A DNA stretch of 62,292 bases, taken from Halorubrum sp. F4. Lineage in GTDB: Archaea; Halobacteriota; Halobacteria; Halobacteriales; Haloferacaceae. A program made the translations under genes and the position numbers. Positions within the stretch are counted from its first letter, which is position 1. Every line of letters begins with the position of its first letter. Under the pieces are notes generated by a model that saw nothing but the letters and a program-made list of their open reading frames with translations, had not been told where the DNA came from and made no database searches. The stretch is taken from the NCBI RefSeq assembly GCF_027257195.1, contig NZ_JAPDFS010000006.1, positions 1 to 62,292 of the forward strand, given 5' to 3'. Shown piece after piece: positions 42,933 through 50,568 of the stretch.

Positions 42933-43426
42933 CCGCCGTCGCTCCCGCCCGTCAGCTCGCGTTGCTCGCGCTGTACCTTCAGGTCGACGTACTCGTTGAC
43001 GAGGTCCGGGTACCGTTCGGAGAGGTGTTCGTACATCACCTTCCTGCTGGCCTCCGAGATGGACGAGTAGACGCCGACCTCGACGAGATACGCCAGAAGC
43101 GTCTTCACCTCGTCGGAGCGCGTGTTGATGACGTTCGCCCCCTCGGCCGTCTCCTCCATCACCCGCTCGAGCGTCTCCCTGTCGACGCCCTTCGCGTCGA
43201 TGTCGGTCTCCAACACCTCGATGTACCACCGCTCCTCGGTGTTCTCGTGCGGACCGCTGACGACCGTCAACGGAACCGGATCGGACAGCTCATCGGCGTC
43301 CCGACTCACGTACGCTCGCGTGCTGAAGATCTCCTTCGTCTCGGCGTCGGTCACCTGGATGCTGACCTCCCCCTGTTCTGGATCGGGCGGGAGGTTGGTC
43401 TCGGACGTGACGTATTCGTCGGGCAT
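42929..43426 (-). CDS. Unrecognised 165-aa protein, first gene of the UbiD operon
   Basis: No family recognised. It is acidic, with a beta-rich first half (EVSIQVTDAETKEIFSTRAYVS, ERWYIEVLETDI) and a helical, more charged second half (LVNEYVDLKVQREQREL), with no membrane segment and no Cys. It overlaps the UbiD start by four bases (ATGA), so its product is probably made with UbiD. A small third subunit or assembly factor is possible. A promoter-like GATAATACTTTAC on the reverse strand at 43458-43470 precedes it. Confidence 0.75.
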   Translation of the reverse strand: MPDEYVTSETNLPPDPEQGEVSIQVTDAETKEIFSTRAYVSRDADELSDPVPLTVVSGPHENTEERWYIEVLETDIDAKGVDRETLERVMEETAEGANVINTRSDEVKTLLAYLVEVGVYSSISEASRKVMYEHLSERYPDLVNEYVDLKVQREQRELTGGSDGG

Positions 43427-43553
43427 GCTGAGATATGTCCCTACTCGAATCCCGCGCGTAAAGTATTATCCTGTCCGGCGTCGCCGATCCCGGCCAGCGG
43501 ACCGAGACGGTCCGGCACCGCTCCCGCCCTCCCGCTGCCTCACGTCGACGCGT

Positions 43554-45332
43554 TCACGTCGACGCGTCGGCGCTGACGACGTCCCACTCCGAGGGGTCGA
43601 CGACGGACGCCTCGAGGGCGTCGTGTTCGGGGTACGCCGTGAAGACGAGGTACTCGGCCCGCCCGTCGAGGTACTCGACGAGCGTCGAGAGGTTCCCCGC
43701 GGAGAGGCCGCCGAGCCGGTCGAGAAGCAGGACCGGCACGTCCTCGCCGACCTCGAACGCCTCGTGACCGGCCAGCGCGGCGACGATCCCGAGCAGTTCC
43801 AGCTCCCCCTCGCTCAGCGCGTCGAGCGAGGCGGTCCGCCCGTCGCGCGCGACGACCAGTTCGAACTCGCTCGTCAGCCGTGCGGTCTCGAAGCTCGTGT
43901 CGAACCGGTCGAGGAGGTCGGCGATCGCCCCGTCGAACGCCTCCCGCGTCCGGCGTTTCATCTCCGTCTTCCGGTTCCGCAACGTCTCGATCTCCTCGCT
44001 CAGCGCCTCCCGCTCGTCCGCCAGCGTGGAGCGTTTGTCGGCGCGACGCTCCAGGTCCTCCAGCTCCTCGCGGCGCTCCTCGAGTTCGGTCTCCACCCGC
44101 GCGAGCTCGCTCGCGACGTCGGCGACCTCCTCGTCCCGCTCGGCGACCGTCTCCTCGAGCGACTCGATCCGCTCGTCGAGCTCGGAGCGGTGGTCGCGCG
44201 CGGATTCGAGACTCTCCGCTCTGTCGGCCAGTTTGGCCTCGAGATCGCCGATCCGGCGGTCGAGCTCGTCGCGGCGCTGCGTCGCGTTCCGGATCCGGTC
44301 GCGACGGGACTCGAGCTCCTCCACGCGGTCGTCGTACTCGGCTCGCTCGGCCGTGAGCTCGGAGATTCGGTCGCTGAGCGCCTCGAGATGCTCGCGGAGG
44401 GTCTCCTCGTCGGTCTCGGTGCCGCAGAGCCAACACGCCACGTCGTCGCCGAGTAGCCCCCGGTCGCGGTCGGTGAGCAGTTCCACGCGCCCCTCCGTCA
44501 GCACGCGCCGGTTCGCCGAGTAGACGGCGCGCAGGAGCTCCACGTCGGTCCGGATCGACTCCCGACGGTCGCGGATCCGCGAGAGCTCATCGCTCACGTC
44601 CTCCTCTGGGACGGTGAGCGACTCGCGTTCCTCCCGGAGCTCCGACAGCGTCCCCTCGATGCGATCGACCGCGTCGGACAGGCGGTCGACGCGTCGATCG
44701 GTTCGGGAGCGTTCCGCGCGCAGGCGGCTCAGCTCCTCGCGTTCGGCCTCCTCGCCGTCCCCGTCGTCGGCATCCGCGAGGGAGTTCCGGCGCTCGGTCA
44801 GCTCCGCGAACCGGTCGTCGAGCCGGGTCACCTCCTCTTGAACCGACGGAAGCCGGCTCGCTGCGTCCTCGGCGTTCGACAGCTCGGCGTCGACGCTCGA
44901 GCGCTCGGACCGGAGCTCCGCGATCCGTTCCTCGATGTTCTCGAACTCCAGCGGTTTGGTCAGGAGGTCCGCGAGGTCGTCGCCGCGCCGGACCGCGTCC
45001 CGGATCGCGTTGTCCTCGTCGAGAAACGCGTACAGGTCCGCCCGGATCCGGTCGTACTCGTCCTCGAGCAGTCCGGATCCGCGAGTGACGACGGTTCCGT
45101 CACGTCGCTCGAGTTCGACCGTGTAAGCGTCGTCGGGAGTCTCGAGTTCGACCCGTCCCGCGTCGGCCCCCTCTGTAAGGGGGGTCGCCGTCCCCATGGC
45201 CGTCTCGATCGCCTGGAGGAAGCTCGATTTCCCCTGCCAGTTCGTGGCGCGCACCACGTTGTTCCCCGGATCGATCCTCGCGGATCCCCGACGGATGCCG
45301 GCGACGTTCTCGATCGTGAGATCCCAACCCAT
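43554..45332 (-). CDS. Archaea-specific SMC/Rad50-like coiled-coil ATPase
   Basis: 592 aa. The N-terminal Walker A variant is ATNWQGKSSFLQAI (~29-42). Long heptad-rich coils (~130-290 and ~310-470) flank a CWLCG zinc-hook motif (Cys300, Cys303). The C-terminus has the signature-like LSEGELELLGIVAAL and Walker B VLLLDRLGG, where the usual catalytic Glu after Asp is Arg. It likely dimerises through the hook. It is divergent from rdfA with a 150-bp shared control region; an SMC-like gene also neighbours rdfA in Haloferax, as far as I recall. Confidence 0.87.
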   Translation of the reverse strand: MGWDLTIENVAGIRRGSARIDPGNNVVRATNWQGKSSFLQAIETAMGTATPLTEGADAGRVELETPDDAYTVELERRDGTVVTRGSGLLEDEYDRIRADLYAFLDEDNAIRDAVRRGDDLADLLTKPLEFENIEERIAELRSERSSVDAELSNAEDAASRLPSVQEEVTRLDDRFAELTERRNSLADADDGDGEEAEREELSRLRAERSRTDRRVDRLSDAVDRIEGTLSELREERESLTVPEEDVSDELSRIRDRRESIRTDVELLRAVYSANRRVLTEGRVELLTDRDRGLLGDDVACWLCGTETDEETLREHLEALSDRISELTAERAEYDDRVEELESRRDRIRNATQRRDELDRRIGDLEAKLADRAESLESARDHRSELDERIESLEETVAERDEEVADVASELARVETELEERREELEDLERRADKRSTLADEREALSEEIETLRNRKTEMKRRTREAFDGAIADLLDRFDTSFETARLTSEFELVVARDGRTASLDALSEGELELLGIVAALAGHEAFEVGEDVPVLLLDRLGGLSAGNLSTLVEYLDGRAEYLVFTAYPEHDALEASVVDPSEWDVVSADAST

Positions 45333-45354
45333 AGCGGCCCTTCGTAGGGGTCGC

Positions 45355-45366
45355 GTTAAGTTTTAC
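45355..45366 (-). promoter_or_regulatory. TATA-like box of the SMC-like gene
   Basis: The reverse strand reads GTAAAACTTAAC 23-34 bp upstream of the ATG at 45332. No equally clear box was found for rdfA on the other strand. Confidence 0.5.
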
Positions 45367-45484
45367 TACTCCGGAACCCGACGGTCGGGCAAGCGATGGC
45401 ACGAGTACGGCGGATCGACCGGGCGGACGGGCGTCCGGTTCCCGGAAACGAAGCGACACGCCCGGCGGGACGAGCGCTCACCGC

Positions 45485-46141
45485 ATGAGTTGTAAGATCG
45501 ACGCCGCGATCGAGGAGTACGGGGTCGACGTCGCCCAGCCGGAATACGACGACGTCGACGACTACCTGCTCCGACGGTGGCGGGGCGACGACGGTCGGCC
45601 GGCCGACGGCTACCGGACGCTCACCGACTGGTTCAACAAGCGGCTGCTCAAGCGGGTGTACGACGACCACAACCGCGCGGCGACCGGGGTTCGGCTCGAC
45701 GGCGAGTACGAGGCGTTGCGGTCCGACGACGACCTCGTCCGCCGGGAGGTCGCCGACGACCTCCGGGGAGAGGGCATCGACGTCGAGGCGCTGACCGCGA
45801 GCATGCCCTCGTGGAGCACGATGCGACACCACCTGAAGGACTGTCTCGACGGAGCGAAGCCGACGGAGACGGCGACGTCGGAGTGGGAACTCGAGAGCGT
45901 TCGGATCGCCGCCGACCGCGCCGCGGAGAAGGCCGAGAAGGCGGTCGGGTCGCTGGCGTCGAAGGGGGAACTGGTGGACGGCGAGACCGCCGAGGTCGAC
46001 GTCGACGTCCAGTTGACCTGTCCCGTCTGTCACGTCCGAACCCCGTTCCGCGAGGCCGTCGACCGCGGGTACGTCTGTCGAGAACACGCGGAGAGCCGAG
46101 CCGAAGGCGACCCGAAGCCGATCGAGGGTCGGACCGACTAG
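45485..46141 (+). CDS. rdfA: Rod-determining factor RdfA-like protein
   Basis: 218 aa starting MSCKIDAAIEEYGV. The body is helical with YRTLTDWFNKRLLKRVYDDHNR and a central WSTMRHHLKDCL. A C-terminal zinc-knuckle-like CPVCHVRTPF pairs with a later Cys (GYVCREH). This pattern matches haloarchaeal RdfA, which in Haloferax volcanii is needed for rod cell shape. Its divergent neighbour is an SMC-like ATPase, supporting a joint function. The mechanism is not apparent from the sequence. Confidence 0.82.
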   Translation: MSCKIDAAIEEYGVDVAQPEYDDVDDYLLRRWRGDDGRPADGYRTLTDWFNKRLLKRVYDDHNRAATGVRLDGEYEALRSDDDLVRREVADDLRGEGIDVEALTASMPSWSTMRHHLKDCLDGAKPTETATSEWELESVRIAADRAAEKAEKAVGSLASKGELVDGETAEVDVDVQLTCPVCHVRTPFREAVDRGYVCREHAESRAEGDPKPIEGRTD

Positions 46142-46175
46142 GACCGAGAACGGACGGACCGGTCGCCGCCGCGCG

Positions 46176-46940
46176 TCAGTCGAAGTCGGGGCGGCGTCCC
46201 TCGAGGAACGCCTCGACGCCCTCGCGGTGGGCGTCGGTGTCGTACGCGAGCGTCTGAAAGTGGGCCTCGCGCCGGAGCCCGTCGTCGATCGACCGTCCGA
46301 GGTTCTCGTGGATGGCCTCCTTCGCCAACGCGAGGTTCTCGGTCGGGCGGGCGGCGAGCGTCTCGAGTAGGTCGTCGACGGTCGCCTCGAGTTCGCCGTC
46401 GGGCGCGACCTCGTTTATCAGATCGAGCGCCGCGGCGCGTTCGGCGTCGATCAGCTCGCCGGTAAAGGCGAGCTCCTTGGCGGTTCTGAGCCCGACGAGT
46501 CGGGGGAGCGTCACGGTTCCGCCGAGGTCGGGGACGAGGCCGACGTTGATGAACGACGCGTCGAACCGCGCGTCGGAGGCGGCGTACGCGAAGTCCGCGG
46601 CCGCGACGAGCGAGAGCCCCGCGCCGACCGCGTCGCCGTTCACCTTCGCCACCACGGGCAGCGGCGCGGAGAGGATCGCCTCGGCGACCCGGCCGAGCGT
46701 CCCTCGGACCCGATCGTACGCCTCCCGGGCGCTCTCCTCCCGCTCGGCCATCGCCTGAATGTCCCCGCCCGCACTGAACGCGTCGCCCGTGCCGGTTATC
46801 ACGACGGCGTCGAGCGAATCGGGGTCGAGATCCTCGAGCACGCCCGCCAGTTCACGGGCGACGTCGGCGGTGAGCGCGTTCTTCGAGTCGGGGCGATCGA
46901 ACGTGACGTGTCTGACGGCGTCCTCGTCGCGAACGTGCAT
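46176..46940 (-). CDS. PaaG-like ring-epoxide isomerase (crotonase family)
   Basis: 254 aa from ATG 46940; the upstream extension is basic and unlike the family. Both hydratase glutamates are absent: the first block reads VGAGLSLVAAADF and the second FDASFINVGL. Instead GLVPDLGGT supplies Asp138, matching the catalytic Asp of PaaG in GLVPDSGGT. PaaG isomerises 1,2-epoxyphenylacetyl-CoA to the oxepin-CoA. It would supply the step after PaaABC although it lies ~15 kb away. Another enoyl-CoA isomerase role is the alternative. Confidence 0.82.
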   Translation of the reverse strand: MHVRDEDAVRHVTFDRPDSKNALTADVARELAGVLEDLDPDSLDAVVITGTGDAFSAGGDIQAMAEREESAREAYDRVRGTLGRVAEAILSAPLPVVAKVNGDAVGAGLSLVAAADFAYAASDARFDASFINVGLVPDLGGTVTLPRLVGLRTAKELAFTGELIDAERAAALDLINEVAPDGELEATVDDLLETLAARPTENLALAKEAIHENLGRSIDDGLRREAHFQTLAYDTDAHREGVEAFLEGRRPDFD

Positions 46941-47370
46941 GTGCGTACCGTCCGACCGGCGCGTATATATGGGTTGCCGGTCCGGAACGGCGGGCGGGAA
47001 CGCTCGGGGAAGAAACATCGGAATAACATTATATATGGAGAAAATATATGATTTGAAATATAATTATTCAAGTAGCGTGAATAGAGTACACCTAAAGTAC
47101 TATAAGCAGTTTTGAAGTCCGCTTTCCAGAGATTCGAGATATCGTTGATGCCGACTAGATATCGTTCCTATCGTACATTTAACGGGTTTATATCCCTATT
47201 CGTTCGAAATTGACGGACCATAGGATATACAATTATATTGGTAGTAAGCATATATGATCAGAATTACTATATTAATGAGGTCGTGAACGGCGACGCTCGA
47301 CGGCGATCGGAGGCGAACGACGAGATCCGGGAGACGAAACGTTGAAACGCCGTTCGGGCGAATCACGGGT
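46941..47370. other. Intergenic region with second AT-rich island
   Basis: Bases ~47020-47280 are AT-rich (for example ATTATATATGGAGAAAATATATGATTTGAAATATAATTATTC). No credible gene was found. The motif ATTATTCAA recalls ATTTATTCAAATATA in the island near 14.79 kb. Around 47280 the sequence returns to GC-rich DNA that holds the rpoL promoter. Confidence 0.6.
46963..46971 (-). promoter_or_regulatory. TATA box of the PaaG-like gene
   Basis: CATATATAC on the reverse strand is 23-31 bp upstream of ATG 46940, predicting leaderless translation and confirming the start. Confidence 0.6.
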
Positions 47371-47649
47371 ATGGAACTGCGGGTAATCGAGAAGACCGAC
47401 ACGGAACTCCGCATCGAGATCGCCGGCGAGGACCACACGTTCATGAACGTGCTGAAGGGCGCGCTGTTGGAGACCGAGGACGTCGCCGCCGCGACCTACG
47501 ACGTGAACCCCGAGCAGTCCGGCGGCCAGACCGACCCCGTACTCACGGTGAAATCCGAGTCCGGAGACCCCCTCGATGCCGTCGAGGAGGCGGCGACGGC
47601 GATCACGGACCGGACGACCGCGCTTCGCGACGCCGTCACGGCGGCCTGA
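47371..47649 (+). CDS. rpoL: DNA-directed RNA polymerase subunit L
   Basis: 92 aa, [34 protein letters not shown], the standard start of archaeal Rpo11/RpoL. It forms the assembly platform with subunits D, N and P, like the alpha dimer in bacteria. The length is normal for the family. It follows an AT-rich island and is not in an evident operon. Confidence 0.97.
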   Translation: MELRVIEKTDTELRIEIAGEDHTFMNVLKGALLETEDVAAATYDVNPEQSGGQTDPVLTVKSESGDPLDAVEEAATAITDRTTALRDAVTAA

Positions 47650-47766
47650 ACGCGTCGGTCGCCCCGTTCTCCCCGATCTCCCACGTTCTATCGACTCTCG
47701 TTTCGGCCGATCGGCCGCGAGCCCCGAGGGGCCATAGCTAAGTAGCGAGTCACCGATCGTGGAGGT

Positions 47767-48813
47767 ATGCCGCCGAGCGTACTCATGTTAGGATGGGGGT
47801 ATCCGCCGAACGTCACCGGCGGGTTGGACGTCCACGTCGGGGAGCTGTTCTCCGGACTGCGAGACGAGTTCGACGTCGACGCCAAGCTGGTGTTGCCGGC
47901 GGAGCTGGCGCCCGAAGACGAGCCGGGACTGGAGGGCGTCGAGACCGGCGAGGGCGACGTCGCGACCCGAGTGGGGCGTCTCAGCGACCGCTTCGTCGAA
48001 CTCGCGCCGGACTACGACGTGATCCACACCCACGACTGGTTCGGGTACGGGCCGGGACGGGAGGCGTCGCGAGCCTCGGACGCGACGTGGGTGTCCTCGT
48101 TCCACTCGCTGGCGAGCGACCGGAACATCGACCCGCCCACGCGCGAGGTCGAGACGGAGCGCCGGCTCGCGAACGCCGCGGACACGAACATCGCCGTGAG
48201 CGAGATAGTCCGCGAGGACATCCGGGAGCTGTACGGGGCCGACTCCCGCGTCGTCTACAACGGCTTCTCGACGCCGAAGTTCTCCGGGAAGGACGTCCGC
48301 GAGGACCTCGGGATCGACGGCGAGATGCTGTTCTTCGTCGGGCGACACACCGACCAGAAGGGGATCTCACACCTGCTGTACGCGATGAAGAAGCTCCGCG
48401 GACGCGACGTCACGCTCGTCGTGGGCGGCTCCGGCCACCAGACGGAACAGCTGAAGCGGTTCGTCGAGCTGGTGGGCATCGAGGAGAAGGTGGAGTTCGT
48501 GGGCTACGTCCCCGAGGCGGAACTGGGCGACTACTACGCCGCGAGCGACGCGTTCGTCTCCCCCTCCTTCGCCGAGCCGTTCGGGATCACGATCACGGAG
48601 GCGCTCGAGGCGGGCACGCAGGTCGTCTCGACGCGATGTGGCGCGGCGGAGATCCTCCCCGATGGGTGTCTGATCGAGGTCACCCCGGACTCGGAGTCGA
48701 TCGTCGACGGGCTGGCGGCCGCGCTCGACCGGGAGTCGCCGCCGGAGTACGAGCGCCGCGACTGGTCGGCGGTCGCCGAGGACACGCTCGCGGTCTACGA
48801 GGACGTGGCCTGA
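47767..48813 (+). CDS. Glycosyltransferase family 4 protein
   Basis: 348 aa. The GT-B pattern is clear: LGWGYPPNVTGGLDVHVGEL at the start, VIHTHDWFGYG, then FFVGRHTDQKGISHLLYAM and the nucleotide-sugar EX7E-type block PSFAEPFGITITEALEAG. It transfers a sugar from an activated donor. The opening and HDW motif resemble glycogen/trehalose-type synthases. GGAGGT directly precedes the ATG as a ribosome-binding site. Its acceptor is unknown. Confidence 0.9.
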   Translation: MPPSVLMLGWGYPPNVTGGLDVHVGELFSGLRDEFDVDAKLVLPAELAPEDEPGLEGVETGEGDVATRVGRLSDRFVELAPDYDVIHTHDWFGYGPGREASRASDATWVSSFHSLASDRNIDPPTREVETERRLANAADTNIAVSEIVREDIRELYGADSRVVYNGFSTPKFSGKDVREDLGIDGEMLFFVGRHTDQKGISHLLYAMKKLRGRDVTLVVGGSGHQTEQLKRFVELVGIEEKVEFVGYVPEAELGDYYAASDAFVSPSFAEPFGITITEALEAGTQVVSTRCGAAEILPDGCLIEVTPDSESIVDGLAAALDRESPPEYERRDWSAVAEDTLAVYEDVA

Positions 48814-48834
48814 ACGGGTCGACCGGCGACCCTC

Positions 48835-49176
48835 CTACTCCTCCCGGAACACGTCGATCTCGGTCACCGGCTCCGGATGCCGAACCCGGAAGCCGTCCGC
48901 CGTCTCGATCACCCCGCGGGTGCTCTCGACCGCTCCACGATACGGGGTACCGTCGTCCTCGCGGGCCGCCGCGCCCTGGTACGGCGAGGTGTACGGTGAG
49001 GCGTACGACGACTCCGAGACCGGCTCGTCGAAGTCCTCCGGCGGGAGGTAGATCCGTTCACCGCCCGGCGATCGGACGACGACGGCCACGTCACGCGTCC
49101 CGGTCACCTCGATGACGGTCCGCTCCGCCGTGACGCGAGTGTCGATCCCGACCTCGCTCGTCTCGATGTCGGCCAT
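48835..49176 (-). CDS. Uncharacterised Hsp20-like-fold-sized haloarchaeal protein
   Basis: 113 aa from ATG 49176 (MADIETSEVGIDTRV); the longer frame upstream overlaps the rpa1 promoter. The first half is beta-rich (VTAERTVIEVTGTRDVAVVVRSPGGERIYLPPEDF), then a Ser/Tyr/Pro-rich stretch (SSYASPYTSPYQG), then a charged tail. No motif is recognised. It is divergent from rpa1 and convergent with the glycosyltransferase gene. Confidence 0.68.
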   Translation of the reverse strand: MADIETSEVGIDTRVTAERTVIEVTGTRDVAVVVRSPGGERIYLPPEDFDEPVSESSYASPYTSPYQGAAAREDDGTPYRGAVESTRGVIETADGFRVRHPEPVTEIDVFREE

Positions 49177-49293
49177 GTGCCCCCCTGCGGACGGGAACGG
49201 TTTAGCTGTGCCGGACGTGCGGACGCTCCGCTCGATCGCGGATCGGGACCCCCGGGTGAACCCTTTTGTGCGGTCGCGTCGAACTCGCGACCG

Positions 49294-50568
49294 ATGGACG
49301 TCAACAGCCATGCCGAGGAGCTCGCCTCCGACCTCGGCGTAGACAAGGCGGAGGTCAAAGCGGACCTGGAGAACCTACTCGAGTACAGCGTCCCGATAGA
49401 CGAGGCCAAACAGAGCGTCCGCCGGAAGCACGGCGGCGGGGGCGGCGGATCGAGTCCGACGCCCGAGTCGGTCGATCTCGCCGAGATCACGACCGACCAC
49501 GGCAACGTCACGGTCACCGTCCGGGTGCTCACTCGCGGCACCAGAACGATCCGATACCAGGGCGACGACCTCACGATACGGGAGGGCGAGCTCGCCGACG
49601 GAACCGGAACGATCTCCTACACCGCCTGGCAGGACTTCGGGTTCGAGCCGGGCGACTCGCTGACGATCGGCAACGCGGGCGTCCGCGAGTGGGACGGCGA
49701 GCCCGAACTCAACCTCAACGAGTCGACGACGGTCGCGATCGCCGAGGACCCGGTCGCGGTGGACCACGAGGTCGGCGGCGACCGCGACCTCGTCGAGATC
49801 GCCGCGGGCGACCGCGGCCGCAACGTGGAAGTCCGCGTCCTGGAGGTCGAGGAAAAGACGATCTCCGGACGCGACGGCGAGACGGAGATCCGCGAGGGCA
49901 TCGTCGGCGACGAGACCGCGAAGCTCCCCTTCACCGACTGGGACCCGCGCCCGGAGATCGAGCCGGACGCGGACCTCCGGATCGAGGACGTGTACGCTCG
50001 CGAGTTCCGCGGAGTTCCGTCGATCAACCTCACCGAGTTCACGACGGTGACGCCGCTCTCGGAGCCCGTTTCGGTCGCCGAGAGCGCGCCGCGGCTCTCG
50101 GTCGCGGAGGCGGTCGCCTCCGGCGGCATGTTCGACGTCAAGCTCGTCGGGAACGTCCTCGAGGTGCGCGACGGCTCGGGACTCATCGAGCGCTGCCCGG
50201 AGTGCGGTCGGGTGACCCAGAACGGCCAGTGTCGGAGCCACGGCGAGGTCGACGGCGAGGACGACCTCCGCGTGAAGGCGATCCTCGACGACGGCACCGA
50301 CACCGTCACGGTCGTGCTCGACGACGATCTCACGGCCGAGGTGTACGGCGGCGGGCTCGACGAGGCGCTCGCGGCCGCGAAGGACGCCATGGACAAGGAC
50401 GTGGTCGCGGAGTCGATCGCGGACACGCTCGTGGGCGGTGCCTATCGCATCCGCGGGAGCCTCTCGGTCGACGAGTACGGCGCGACGCTCGACGCGACCG
50501 CCTTCGAGGAGGCCGACGACGACCCCGCGGAGTCCGCCCGCGCGGCCCTCGCGGAGGTGGGCCGATGA
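49294..50568 (+). CDS. rpa1: Single-stranded DNA-binding protein RPA (Rpa1)
   Basis: 424 aa from ATG 49294; CCCTTTTGTG ~25 bp upstream is TATA-like. Two or three OB folds follow a short helical N-terminus (about residues 60-165 and 170-265). A C-terminal region bears a zinc finger CPECGRVTQNGQCRSH. It binds single-stranded DNA in replication and repair. The order rpa, COG3390 partner, phosphoesterase matches the essential rpa1 operon of Haloferax volcanii. Confidence 0.94.
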   Translation: MDVNSHAEELASDLGVDKAEVKADLENLLEYSVPIDEAKQSVRRKHGGGGGGSSPTPESVDLAEITTDHGNVTVTVRVLTRGTRTIRYQGDDLTIREGELADGTGTISYTAWQDFGFEPGDSLTIGNAGVREWDGEPELNLNESTTVAIAEDPVAVDHEVGGDRDLVEIAAGDRGRNVEVRVLEVEEKTISGRDGETEIREGIVGDETAKLPFTDWDPRPEIEPDADLRIEDVYAREFRGVPSINLTEFTTVTPLSEPVSVAESAPRLSVAEAVASGGMFDVKLVGNVLEVRDGSGLIERCPECGRVTQNGQCRSHGEVDGEDDLRVKAILDDGTDTVTVVLDDDLTAEVYGGGLDEALAAAKDAMDKDVVAESIADTLVGGAYRIRGSLSVDEYGATLDATAFEEADDDPAESARAALAEVGR

